Positions 1 through 6,946 are shown, counted from the stretch's first letter. The stretch is DNA of 8,074 nt from Desulfovibrio sp. (GCA_031270875.1 JAISXC010000216.1:1-8074); one strand, 5' to 3'. The notes: generated by a model from the sequence alone, not told the origin. Program-made: numbers and translations.

Positions 1-108
1 GAAAATCTCGAAAACATTTGTAACAGATTGAAAATTAGCCATAAATATAACACTCTGAATTTTAAGGGATTTCAATCTTTGCCGTACCGAATCAACAGGT
101 AAAACAAC

Positions 109-137
109 TAGAGCCAAAACATTTAATATTTTATAAT
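109..137 (+). promoter_or_regulatory. Possible sigma70 promoter for cas3
   Basis: A perfect TATAAT hexamer lies at 132-137. Seventeen bases upstream, TAGAGC at 109-114 matches the TTGACA consensus at only three of six positions, so the -35 is weak. The surroundings (1-167) are strongly AT-rich, in which a TATAAT can also arise by chance. If used, transcription would start near 144 and leave a leader of about 65 bases before the cas3 ATG. Nothing else recognisable was found in 1-167. Confidence 0.4.
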
Positions 138-198
138 ACCAAACAGTTTCAAAGTATTACGCTTCACGTGGCGATACAGCCTAATATCCCAGACAATC

Positions 199-203
199 GG
201 AGG
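199..203 (+). promoter_or_regulatory. Shine-Dalgarno site that decides the cas3 start
   Basis: GGAGG sits six bases before the ATG at 210. The upstream in-frame GTG at 168 has no purine-rich site before it. The ATG at 210 is therefore preferred, and the protein then begins MHYYAHS, as expected for a Cas3 whose HD domain starts almost at the N-terminus. Confidence 0.75.
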
Positions 204-209
204 TTTCTT

Positions 210-2477
210 ATGCATTATTACGCGCACAGCATAAAAGGGCAACCTGAGGACAAATGGCAACCTTTGCATACCCATCTTGCGGAAACAGCCGCTCTGGCCG
301 GGGACTTTGCCGAAGTTTTCGGCAATGCGCTTTGGGCAAAGCTGTTCGGATTATTGCATGATCTCGGCAAGTACTCAACGCCTTTTCAGCAAAGGCTGGC
401 AGGCTCCCCAATACGTGTGGACCACTCCCTGGCCGGCGCCTTAGAAGCTATCCGGCTTCTGGGGAGGCATAATGTTCATGAGGCTGTAGGCAGGCTGGCG
501 GCCCATATCATATCCGGCCACCATACCGGTTTGGTTGACGGCCTTCCCTCAGGCAATCCGGGCACAGCGCTTGCGGAACGTCTGGTCACTCCTTCGATTC
601 CTGATTATTCAGCTTGGGTTTCGGAAATCGTTTTGCCTGAACCTCCGCGGCTGCCTGACCTCCGTAGACCGGATACCGTCGAAGATATGGCATTTTCCCT
701 GTTTTTTTGGGCGCATATGCTTTTTTCCTGTCTGGTGGACGCGGATTTTTTGAATACTGAAGCTTTTCTCCAACCCGGCAAGGCGGCCTTGCGGAACGTC
801 TATCCGCGGTTGGAGATATTACGCCCGATATTGAACAACCATCTGACGGAGAAGATAAAAAACAGCAAGCTCGGCAAAGTCAACACGCGCCGGGCGGAAG
901 TACTGGAGGCGTGCAAAAGGGCGGCGCTGCTTGAGCCGGGCATTTTTTCCCTCACCGTGCCCACGGGAGGGGGAAAGACCTTGTCCTCTCTGGCATTCGC
1001 TCTGGATCACGCCTGCCGCTGCAAGTTACGCCGCATTATCTACGTTATCCCTTATACCAGCATTATCGAACAGACGGCGGGAGTCTTTCGTGAAGTGCTT
1101 GGCCCGGACTTGGCCCATACTATTCTGGAGCATCATTCCAACATTATGGAATCCGAACCAGCTTCTCCTGAATATGCTGACAGCGTGGACAATATGCGTT
1201 CTTTGGCCTTCGAGAATTGGGATGCGCCCATAGTAGTGACCACTGCGGTGCAATTTTTCGAATCCCTTTTTGCGGCGCGTTCATCACGTTGCCGCAAACT
1301 GCATAATATTGCCGGGAGCGTGGTCATTCTGGATGAGGCGCAAACCTTGCCCCTGCCGCTGTTGCGGCCATGCCTGGCCGCAATCAAGGAACTGGTTTCA
1401 ACGTACCGCGTCTCCTTTGTCTTGTGTACGGCCACACAGCCGGAACTCGGGATCAAACCGTGGAATCGCAACGGATTGGAAAACGTGCGTGAGATCGTGC
1501 CGGATGTCGAGTCGCTGTTTACGGATCTTGAACGTGTGGACATAGAATTTATCGGCGCTATGGCAGTGGAAGACTTGGCGGAACGGCTCATCAGGGATGA
1601 GCGGGTGTTGTGCATCGTCAATACCAGAAAGCAGGCCCACGAATTGTGCCAATCGCTTCGGGAAAAGCACGCGAGCGGCCTTTATCACCTGAGCACCTGG
1701 ATGTGTCCGGACCATCGCAGGGTGGTGCTGAATCGGGTAAAGTCTCTGCTGAAAGACCCGTCCTGTCCACCTGTGCGGCTCATCGCCACCTCCCTGATAG
1801 AAGCCGGGGTAGACATTGACTTCCCCGTGGTCTATCGGGCCATGGCCGGCCAGGAGTCCATTGCCCAGGCCGCCGGGCGATCCAATCGCGAAGGACTGTT
1901 CGGCCGGGGGAAGTGTTATGTTTTTGACTTGCCTCACACGGTCAGAGGCGAACAAAGCTGCCGGCAAAGCGCTTGCAGAGCAGTTGTCAGAGCGGGTTTG
2001 CCCCTGCTTTCTCCATCCGCCACCAAATTGTATTTTGATGACCTCTATGCCCTGCAAGGTGAAAATGCCTTGGATGCAAAAAAAATACTGCGCCAGGTGG
2101 CTGAAACCGCAAAAGACGGCTTCTTCCCCTTTCGCAGTGTGTCAGAGAATTTCCGTTTTATCGAACATGACGAGGTACCTGTCATTGTGCCGTACAGTGA
2201 TGCCGCAAAGACTGATTTGGAGGCCCTGCGGGCCGGGCGAGCGGATCGCGTCCTTTATCGCCGTCTGCAGCAGTGGATAGTCACTTTGCCGCACAGGCTG
2301 AGCAATATTTTGCTTGCGGCCGGCTCTATACAGCCGGTGAATCTTGCAGGACAGTATTACGAATTGGTTAACCTTGACTTATACAGCGGTATGCGGGGGG
2401 GAGTAGACGGAGATGTTGAATTGGGATTGAATCCCGCTGATCCGACTTTTCGCGAGGCGGAAGGACTGATTACCTGA
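210..2477 (+). CDS. cas3: CRISPR-associated helicase/nuclease Cas3, type I-C-like
   Basis: A 755-residue protein with the Cas3 layout: N-terminal HD nuclease, then a superfamily 2 helicase. In type I systems Cas3 is recruited to Cascade-bound DNA, nicks the displaced strand and degrades it while translocating with ATP. HD-domain residues visible are H22, H50-D51 in LLHDLGK, H72 and the H104-H105 pair in SGHHTG. Helicase motifs are complete: Walker A TGGGKT with K256, DEAQ at 375-378, CTAT at 406-409, and a motif VI QAAGRSNR around 553-560. The C-terminal part from about residue 638 (FPFRSVSENF, then the LYRRLQQWIV stretch) resembles subtype I-C Cas3 proteins, and the length is normal for that subtype (family knowledge from memory). 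No frameshift or missing motif is seen. Type I-C loci normally continue with cas5, cas8c and cas7 after cas3; here a 204-base gap and metabolic genes follow. The subtype is less certain than the Cas3 call. Confidence 0.93.
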   Translation: MHYYAHSIKGQPEDKWQPLHTHLAETAALAGDFAEVFGNALWAKLFGLLHDLGKYSTPFQQRLAGSPIRVDHSLAGALEAIRLLGRHNVHEAVGRLAAHIISGHHTGLVDGLPSGNPGTALAERLVTPSIPDYSAWVSEIVLPEPPRLPDLRRPDTVEDMAFSLFFWAHMLFSCLVDADFLNTEAFLQPGKAALRNVYPRLEILRPILNNHLTEKIKNSKLGKVNTRRAEVLEACKRAALLEPGIFSLTVPTGGGKTLSSLAFALDHACRCKLRRIIYVIPYTSIIEQTAGVFREVLGPDLAHTILEHHSNIMESEPASPEYADSVDNMRSLAFENWDAPIVVTTAVQFFESLFAARSSRCRKLHNIAGSVVILDEAQTLPLPLLRPCLAAIKELVSTYRVSFVLCTATQPELGIKPWNRNGLENVREIVPDVESLFTDLERVDIEFIGAMAVEDLAERLIRDERVLCIVNTRKQAHELCQSLREKHASGLYHLSTWMCPDHRRVVLNRVKSLLKDPSCPPVRLIATSLIEAGVDIDFPVVYRAMAGQESIAQAAGRSNREGLFGRGKCYVFDLPHTVRGEQSCRQSACRAVVRAGLPLLSPSATKLYFDDLYALQGENALDAKKILRQVAETAKDGFFPFRSVSENFRFIEHDEVPVIVPYSDAAKTDLEALRAGRADRVLYRRLQQWIVTLPHRLSNILLAAGSIQPVNLAGQYYELVNLDLYSGMRGGVDGDVELGLNPADPTFREAEGLIT

Positions 2478-2505
2478 AATTTTTGTGGCAACCGGGGTCT
2501 GCATA

Positions 2506-2514
2506 TGTTAGAAT
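2506..2514 (+). promoter_or_regulatory. Possible extended -10 promoter for the citrate operon
   Basis: TGTTAGAAT at 2506-2514 fits an extended -10 element: TG, one base, then TAGAAT, which matches TATAAT at five of six positions. No good -35 is present; the nearest candidate, TGGCAA at 2486-2491 with a 17-base spacer, is poor. If active, transcription would begin near 2521 and the whole hairpin array would lie in the 5' leader of the downstream gene. Weak evidence only. Confidence 0.3.
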
Positions 2515-2533
2515 ATTGAGCTATAGCATTTTA

Positions 2534-2587
2534 CGCTTGAGATTGTCGCTTGACGGCGAAGTGAATTCGCCTTGCGACGATCTCGCG
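2534..2587. repeat. Stem-loop 1 of the array
   Basis: The arms GAGATTGTCGC (2539-2549) and GCGACGATCTC (2574-2584) pair over 11 positions with a single T-G wobble. CGC at 2534-2536 can pair with GCG at 2585-2587 across a two-base bulge. Inside, GGCGAA (2555-2560) and TTCGCC (2566-2571) form a second perfect 6-bp helix closing a five-base loop, GTGAA. An asymmetric internal loop separates the two helices. Confidence 0.75.
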
Positions 2588-2613
2588 GCAAGGATTTGCA
2601 AGGAAATCCTTGC
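2588..2613. repeat. Stem-loop 2 of the array
   Basis: A perfect 10-bp inverted repeat: GCAAGGATTT at 2588-2597 and AAATCCTTGC at 2604-2613, with a six-base loop GCAAGG (2598-2603). The loop repeats the first six bases of the stem, so the loop is itself complementary to the 3' arm's last six bases and to CCTTGC at 2570-2575 in stem-loop 1. Confidence 0.8.
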
Positions 2614-2649
2614 AGAGCAAATTATACATTTTCAATGTTAATTTGCTCT
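2614..2649. repeat. Stem-loop 3 of the array
   Basis: AGAGCAAATTA (2614-2624) pairs perfectly with TAATTTGCTCT (2639-2649) over 11 bp. After one bulged T at 2625 the pairing continues with ACATT (2626-2630) and AATGT (2634-2638) around a TTC loop, for about 16 bp in total. The following bases are AACCCC, so there is no terminator-like T-run. Confidence 0.8.
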
Positions 2650-2671
2650 AACCCCGCGCGCAACGCGAACC

Positions 2672-2676
2672 GGGAG
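2672..2676 (+). promoter_or_regulatory. Ribosome binding site of the citrate-synthase-like gene
   Basis: GGGAG lies five bases before the ATG at 2682 and supports that start. It is 22 bases past the last hairpin of the intergenic array, close enough for the structure to influence translation. Confidence 0.65.
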
Positions 2677-2681
2677 AAACC

Positions 2682-4508
2682 ATGAACATTATTTACCAGA
2701 GCGGCGGAAACCGCGTCTTTGACCTTCAGGAACCGGAAAAACCCCAGCTCTACCGTGACCTTTTTCCCTATACAAGCATCTGCCGCACCGCTTTCGACGA
2801 TGTGCTGCTCGCCCCTCGTCCCGCGGAGGAGATGCGCATCACGGACACGACGTTCCGCGACGGCCAGCAGGCCAGACCACCCTATACGGTCAAACAGGTT
2901 GCCAAAATGTTTGACTTTCTTTATCGCCTGGGCGGAAAAACGGGCCTGGTCGCGGCCGCGGAATTTTTCATCTACTCGAACAGGGATCGCAAATGCGTCG
3001 AGGCATGCCGCGCGCGCGGCTACAAATTCCCCAGGATCACGTCCTGGATACGGGCCACCAGGGAAGACCTCAGGCTTGTGCGGGATATGGAGTTCACCGA
3101 AACAGGCATGCTGACCAGTGTTTCGGACTACCACATCTTTCTGAAGCTGCACAAGACCCGCCGCCAAGCCATGAACATGTACGTGGATCTTGCCCGTCAG
3201 GCCCTGGAATGGGGCATCATGCCCCGCTGCCACTTCGAGGATGTCACGCGGGCGGATATTTACGGTTTCTGCCTGCCGCTGGCCCAAAAACTCATGGAAC
3301 TTTCCCGTCAGAGCGGCATGCCGGTTAAAATCCGCCTCTGCGACACCATGGGCTACGGCGTGCCGTGGCCCGGGGCGGCCCTGCCCCGCTCTGTGCAGCG
3401 CATAGTGCGCGCCTTTATTGAGGCGGGCGTGCCGGGCGGATGGCTGGAATGGCACGGCCACAACGACTTCCACAAGTCGCTGGCCAACGGCGTCACGGCC
3501 TGGCTGTACGGTTGCGGTTCCGTCAACGGCACCCTGATGGGCTTTGGCGAACGCACGGGGAATACGCCCCTGGAAGCCCTGCTGGTGGAATATGTCTCCC
3601 TCACGGGTGACGATGCGGCGGCCGACACGGCAGTTTTGAATGAACTCTCCGAATTTTTTGAAAAAGAACTGAATTACAGAATTCCGCACAATTACCCCTT
3701 CGTCGGACGGGACTTCAACGCCACCAGCGCCGGAGTACATGTCGACGGGCTGATCAAGAACGAGGAAATTTACAACATCTTTGACACGCGGCGCCTGCTG
3801 AACCGGCCCGTGCCGATTGCCATCACGGACAAGACCGGACGCGCCGGCATCGCCTACTGGATCAACACGAACCTGCGTCTGCCGGCGGAACGCGGCGTAT
3901 CCAAAAAACATCCGGCTGTGGGGCTGATCTACGACGCCATCATGAATTCCTATGAACACGGCCGGACGACGAATTTCTCCCACGAAGAAATCGAAGCTTT
4001 TGTACAGAAATACATGCCGGAATTCTTTGTTTCCGAATATGACCACATCAAACGCCTGGCCGGGGAAATTGCAGCGGGACTCATACTCAAACTCGCACAG
4101 AGCATTGATCCGCATGACTTTGGCGGGCAGGCTGACGCGAGACTGAACGACTTTGCCGGGAACTACCCCTTTATTCAGTATCTCTACCTGACGGATACCG
4201 GGGGCAGTCTGAAATGCGCCGTCATTACCGACCGGAACTACAAGGAAAAATTTCAGACATTGCCCGTCGGCTTTGACTTTTCCCAGCGGGAATGGTTCAA
4301 AACCCCCATGCAGACCGGCGATCTGCACATTATGGATGTCTGTCAGTCACAATTCACCGGCAAGCTCATCATCACCGTCTCCTGCGCGATAACGGACGAA
4401 AGCGACCGCATCACGGGCGTGCTCGGCGCGGATATACAGTTGGAGCAACTGCTCAGGCGCGCCAACTCCCTCAAGGAGGAGATGCGGCCGCAGGACGAGG
4501 ACGCATAG
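2682..4508 (+). CDS. Probable Re-citrate synthase (HMGL/isopropylmalate synthase family) with C-terminal Cache-like domain
   Basis: A 608-residue protein. The TIM-barrel acyltransferase domain (about 45-310) carries the family signatures: DTTFRDG at 55-61 with the catalytic R59 and metal-binding D60, LCDTMGYG from 219, the metal-binding HGHND at 258-262, and GFGERTGN at 287-294. The following segment, with AGVHVDG at 350-356 and NEEIYNIFD, is like Re-citrate and homocitrate synthases; there is no LeuA allosteric domain. Residues about 470-600 look like a Cache/PDC sensor fold: a YLYLTDTGG strand, then FDFSQREWF at 531-539, a TGKLIITVS strand and GVLGADIQLEQLL. No membrane segment is seen, so the sensor would be cytoplasmic. 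Likely reaction: acetyl-CoA + oxaloacetate to citrate. The hydratase 58 bases downstream supports this. Homologues in sulfate reducers have, as I recall, carried the misleading name histone-lysine N-methyltransferase. A homocitrate or other 2-acyl synthase activity remains possible. Confidence 0.78.
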   Translation: MNIIYQSGGNRVFDLQEPEKPQLYRDLFPYTSICRTAFDDVLLAPRPAEEMRITDTTFRDGQQARPPYTVKQVAKMFDFLYRLGGKTGLVAAAEFFIYSNRDRKCVEACRARGYKFPRITSWIRATREDLRLVRDMEFTETGMLTSVSDYHIFLKLHKTRRQAMNMYVDLARQALEWGIMPRCHFEDVTRADIYGFCLPLAQKLMELSRQSGMPVKIRLCDTMGYGVPWPGAALPRSVQRIVRAFIEAGVPGGWLEWHGHNDFHKSLANGVTAWLYGCGSVNGTLMGFGERTGNTPLEALLVEYVSLTGDDAAADTAVLNELSEFFEKELNYRIPHNYPFVGRDFNATSAGVHVDGLIKNEEIYNIFDTRRLLNRPVPIAITDKTGRAGIAYWINTNLRLPAERGVSKKHPAVGLIYDAIMNSYEHGRTTNFSHEEIEAFVQKYMPEFFVSEYDHIKRLAGEIAAGLILKLAQSIDPHDFGGQADARLNDFAGNYPFIQYLYLTDTGGSLKCAVITDRNYKEKFQTLPVGFDFSQREWFKTPMQTGDLHIMDVCQSQFTGKLIITVSCAITDESDRITGVLGADIQLEQLLRRANSLKEEMRPQDEDA

Positions 4509-4555
4509 CCTGCGCCGTTGCTGATAAACGGACAAAGATGCCGATGAGGAATATT

Positions 4556-4560
4556 GAAGG
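4556..4560 (+). promoter_or_regulatory. Ribosome binding site of the hydratase gene
   Basis: GAAGG lies six bases before the ATG at 4567. The 58-base gap from the upstream stop codon (4506-4508) shows no terminator hairpin with a T-run, consistent with co-transcription. Confidence 0.5.
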
Positions 4561-4566
4561 CTGTTC

Positions 4567-6864
4567 ATGGTAGCACTCATTGATGCCCCTTGTGTGCTGG
4601 ACAACGGCGCGCTGCTTGACGCCGGTCAGGCCTCGGCCCGGAACATCGACCTCGCGGCGGCGCGGCAAAACACGCTCGCGGGCCGTATTCTCGCCGCACA
4701 CGATATTTCCGGTGAGCCGGGGACCCTGCGCCTGCGGTTTGACGCGCTGGCCTCCCACGACATCACCTATGTGGGGATCATCCAGACAGCGCGCGCCAGC
4801 GGGCTGACGGAATTTCCCCTCCCCTATGTTCTGACCAATTGCCACAACACTCTCTGCGCCGTGGGCGGCACCATCAATGAGGATGATCATGTTTTCGGCC
4901 TGTCCGCCGCCGAAAAATTCGGAGGCATCTTCGTGCCCCCGCATCTGGCCGTCATCCACCAGTACGTCCGCGAGACAATGACAAGATGCGGCAATATGAT
5001 TCTGGGATCGGACAGCCACACCCGCTACGGAGCGCTGGGCGCTATGGGCATTGGCGAAGGCGGCCCGGAACTGGTCAAGCAGCTTCTCGGCAAAAGCTAC
5101 GATCTCGCCGCGCCCGCCGTGACGGGCGTATGGCTTGAGAACGCGCCGCGGCCGGGCGTCGGGCCTCAGGACGTGGCGCTGGCGCTTATCGCCGCCGTAT
5201 TCAAAAAGGCCTTTGTGAAGAACGGGATACTGGAGTTCATGGGGCCCGGCATTGCCGGTCTTTCGGTGGAATACCGATCGGGCATTGACGTGATGACCAC
5301 GGAAACCACGTGTCTGTCTTCCATATGGCCGACGGACGACAAGGTGCGCGAATGGATGACCCTTCACGGCCGGCCGGGGGACTACGCGCTGCTGACCCAT
5401 GACGCGCCCGCCTGTTATGACGGCCTGATCAGGGTGGACCTGAAACAGGTTGAACCCATGATCGCCCTGCCTTTCCATCCGTGCAACGCCATCCCCATCA
5501 CGGAACTAAACCGCAATGCCCGCGAAATCTTGGGACAAGTGGATGATGAGGCCAAAAAACTGTTCGGCGCAAAGACCAAACTGCGGCTGGCGGACAAAAT
5601 CAGCGGCGGCCGCCCCATGGCGGATCAGGGCATCATCGCCGGCTGCGCGGGCGGCTCTTTTGAAAACATCACTCTCGCGGCGGCCATCCTGGACGGGAAG
5701 AGCACGGGCAACCGAACCTTCAGCCTTTCGATCTATCCGGCCAGCGCCCCGCAGGCCTTGGCTCTCGTGCGCAATACGTCCGTTCCTCGACTTATGACCG
5801 CCGGGGCCATTATCAAAAACGCCTTCTGCGGCCCCTGTTTCGGCGCTGGCGACACGCCGGCCACCGGCGCGTTCTCCATACGGCATTCCACTCGCAACTT
5901 CCCCAACCGCGAAGGCTCAAAACCGGATGATGACCAGCTTGCGGCCGTCGCCCTGATGGACGCCCGCTCCATCGCCGCCACGGCGGCCAACGGCGGCCGC
6001 CTGACAGCCGCCACAGAACTGGATTGGGAGAACATTGCAAAAGGCGTGGACACGAACTACCGCTACGAACCCCGCATTTACGCCAATCGCGTCTATAACG
6101 GATACGGCGCTCCGCAGTCCGACACCCCCCTCGTTTTTGGTCCGAATATCGTCGACTGGCCAAAAATGTCCGCCCTGCCCAAACATCTGATGCTGCAACT
6201 GGCCTCTGTCATTACAGACCCCGTCACCACAACGGATGAGCTGATGCCTTCCGGCGAAATCTCCTCCCTGCGCTCCAACCCGCACAAACTTGCGGAATTT
6301 GCGTTTTCCCGCAAAGATCCCGGCTACGTGGCCCGGGCAAAAGAAATCAGAAAACTTGAGGAAATCCGTCGGAACAGTCCGACAGACGCGCGGTTGCTCG
6401 CCAGGATGCGCCCCGTCTGCGCGACGGCCGGGCTGGAAGCCCCCCTCATGCCGGGCGGCCTTGCCCAGACAGGACTCGGTTCCGCCATCTTTGCCGCCAG
6501 GCCCGGCGACGGATCAGCGCGCGAACAGGCGGCCTCCTCGCAAAAGGTGCTGGGCGGCTGGGCCAATCTGGCCACGGAATACGCCACCAGACGTTACCGT
6601 TCCAATCTTGTCAACTGGGGATTGTTGCCTTTTGTTGTGGCCGCGGAATGGGCGAAAAGACTGCGCGCGGGAGACTGGCTGCTCATTCCGGACATCCGCG
6701 CCGCTGTTGAAGAAAAACGGGAAACCATTGCGGGAATGGTCGTCACACGGGACGGCGACGACTGGAGAGCAAGCCGCATTTTCCTGTTGCTCAAGGAGCT
6801 TACGGAAGACGAACGGCGCATCATTCTTGACGGCTGCCTGATAAATTTCTACAGTAACCGCTGA
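4567..6864 (+). CDS. Aconitase-superfamily hydratase (YbhJ-type), probable aconitate hydratase
   Basis: A 765-residue protein with the full aconitase layout. The three [4Fe-4S] cysteines are present: C360 in AGCAGGSFENI, and C421 and C424 in FCGPCFGAGD. Other active-site regions are DSHTRYG at 149-155, and R443 and R448 in TRNFPNREG, spaced like the substrate-binding arginines of mitochondrial aconitase. The C-terminal swivel domain has GDGSAREQAA at 647-656, with S650 and R652 in the positions of the catalytic serine and substrate arginine, but A651 and Q654 where true aconitases have serine and histidine. The stretch DPVTTTDELMPSGE and the RSNPHKLAEF segment match the YbhJ hydratase branch rather than AcnA or AcnB, from memory. 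Function in that branch is poorly defined. Adjacency to the citrate-synthase-like gene suggests citrate/isocitrate isomerisation in the cytoplasm; homoaconitase or methylaconitase-like substrates are alternatives. Family is certain; substrate is inferred. Confidence 0.85.
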   Translation: MVALIDAPCVLDNGALLDAGQASARNIDLAAARQNTLAGRILAAHDISGEPGTLRLRFDALASHDITYVGIIQTARASGLTEFPLPYVLTNCHNTLCAVGGTINEDDHVFGLSAAEKFGGIFVPPHLAVIHQYVRETMTRCGNMILGSDSHTRYGALGAMGIGEGGPELVKQLLGKSYDLAAPAVTGVWLENAPRPGVGPQDVALALIAAVFKKAFVKNGILEFMGPGIAGLSVEYRSGIDVMTTETTCLSSIWPTDDKVREWMTLHGRPGDYALLTHDAPACYDGLIRVDLKQVEPMIALPFHPCNAIPITELNRNAREILGQVDDEAKKLFGAKTKLRLADKISGGRPMADQGIIAGCAGGSFENITLAAAILDGKSTGNRTFSLSIYPASAPQALALVRNTSVPRLMTAGAIIKNAFCGPCFGAGDTPATGAFSIRHSTRNFPNREGSKPDDDQLAAVALMDARSIAATAANGGRLTAATELDWENIAKGVDTNYRYEPRIYANRVYNGYGAPQSDTPLVFGPNIVDWPKMSALPKHLMLQLASVITDPVTTTDELMPSGEISSLRSNPHKLAEFAFSRKDPGYVARAKEIRKLEEIRRNSPTDARLLARMRPVCATAGLEAPLMPGGLAQTGLGSAIFAARPGDGSAREQAASSQKVLGGWANLATEYATRRYRSNLVNWGLLPFVVAAEWAKRLRAGDWLLIPDIRAAVEEKRETIAGMVVTRDGDDWRASRIFLLLKELTEDERRIILDGCLINFYSNR

Positions 6865-6911
6865 CGAACAGTTGGGAAATGCCCCGGAACAGAACCGGCG
6901 CGACCACGCCC

Positions 6912-6946
6912 CCGCCGACCGCCTTGCAAAAAGACCGGCGGTTTTT
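6912..6946 (+). terminator. Possible intrinsic terminator after the hydratase gene
   Basis: CCGCCG (6912-6917) can pair with CGGCGG (6936-6941), directly followed by five T at 6942-6946; alternatively GACCGCC (6917-6923) pairs with GGCGGTT (6937-6943). Loops of 18 or 13 bases and the short T-tract make it a modest candidate. It would end the citrate operon before the fsr-like gene. Confidence 0.4.

Larger units (their letters stand above)
2534..2649 (+). other. Array of three abutting stem-loops (candidate leader RNA or intergenic repeat element)
   Basis: Three inverted repeats follow one another with no unpaired base between them: 2534-2587, 2588-2613 and 2614-2649. None is followed by a T-tract on either strand, so this is not a plain intrinsic terminator. 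The array ends 22 bases before the GGGAG ribosome binding site of the citrate-synthase-like gene. No open reading frame of note or tRNA feature is seen in it. It could be a structured 5' leader, a small RNA, or a copy of a dispersed palindromic intergenic repeat (REP- or MITE-like); the sequence alone does not decide. The array is described for the + strand but the inverted repeats would fold on either strand. Confidence 0.6.

Noticed and set aside
20..80. GATTGAAA at 27-34 and its inverted form TTTCAATC near 70-77, resembling the end of some CRISPR repeats
   Set aside because: Single short matches in AT-rich sequence, no repeat unit of usual length, no regular spacing and no spacers, so no CRISPR array is supported.
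2588..2649. Intrinsic terminator for cas3
   Set aside because: The hairpins are strong, but neither strand has a T-run directly after a stem.
2507..2652. Integron attC-like site suggested by the GTTAGA and TCTAAC ends
   Set aside because: attC sites run RYYYAAC to GTTRRRY; here the order is reversed, and no integrase or gene cassette is near.
2622..4328. Long open reading frame of 568 codons on the - strand, antisense to the citrate-synthase-like gene
   Set aside because: It mirrors the GC-rich codon pattern of the + strand gene, has no recognisable domain, and the + strand protein carries all catalytic motifs of a known family.
4471..5478. 335-codon open frame on the - strand opposite the hydratase gene
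   Set aside because: A shadow of the GC-rich hydratase frame; its translation is arginine/glycine/histidine-rich low-information sequence without family signatures.
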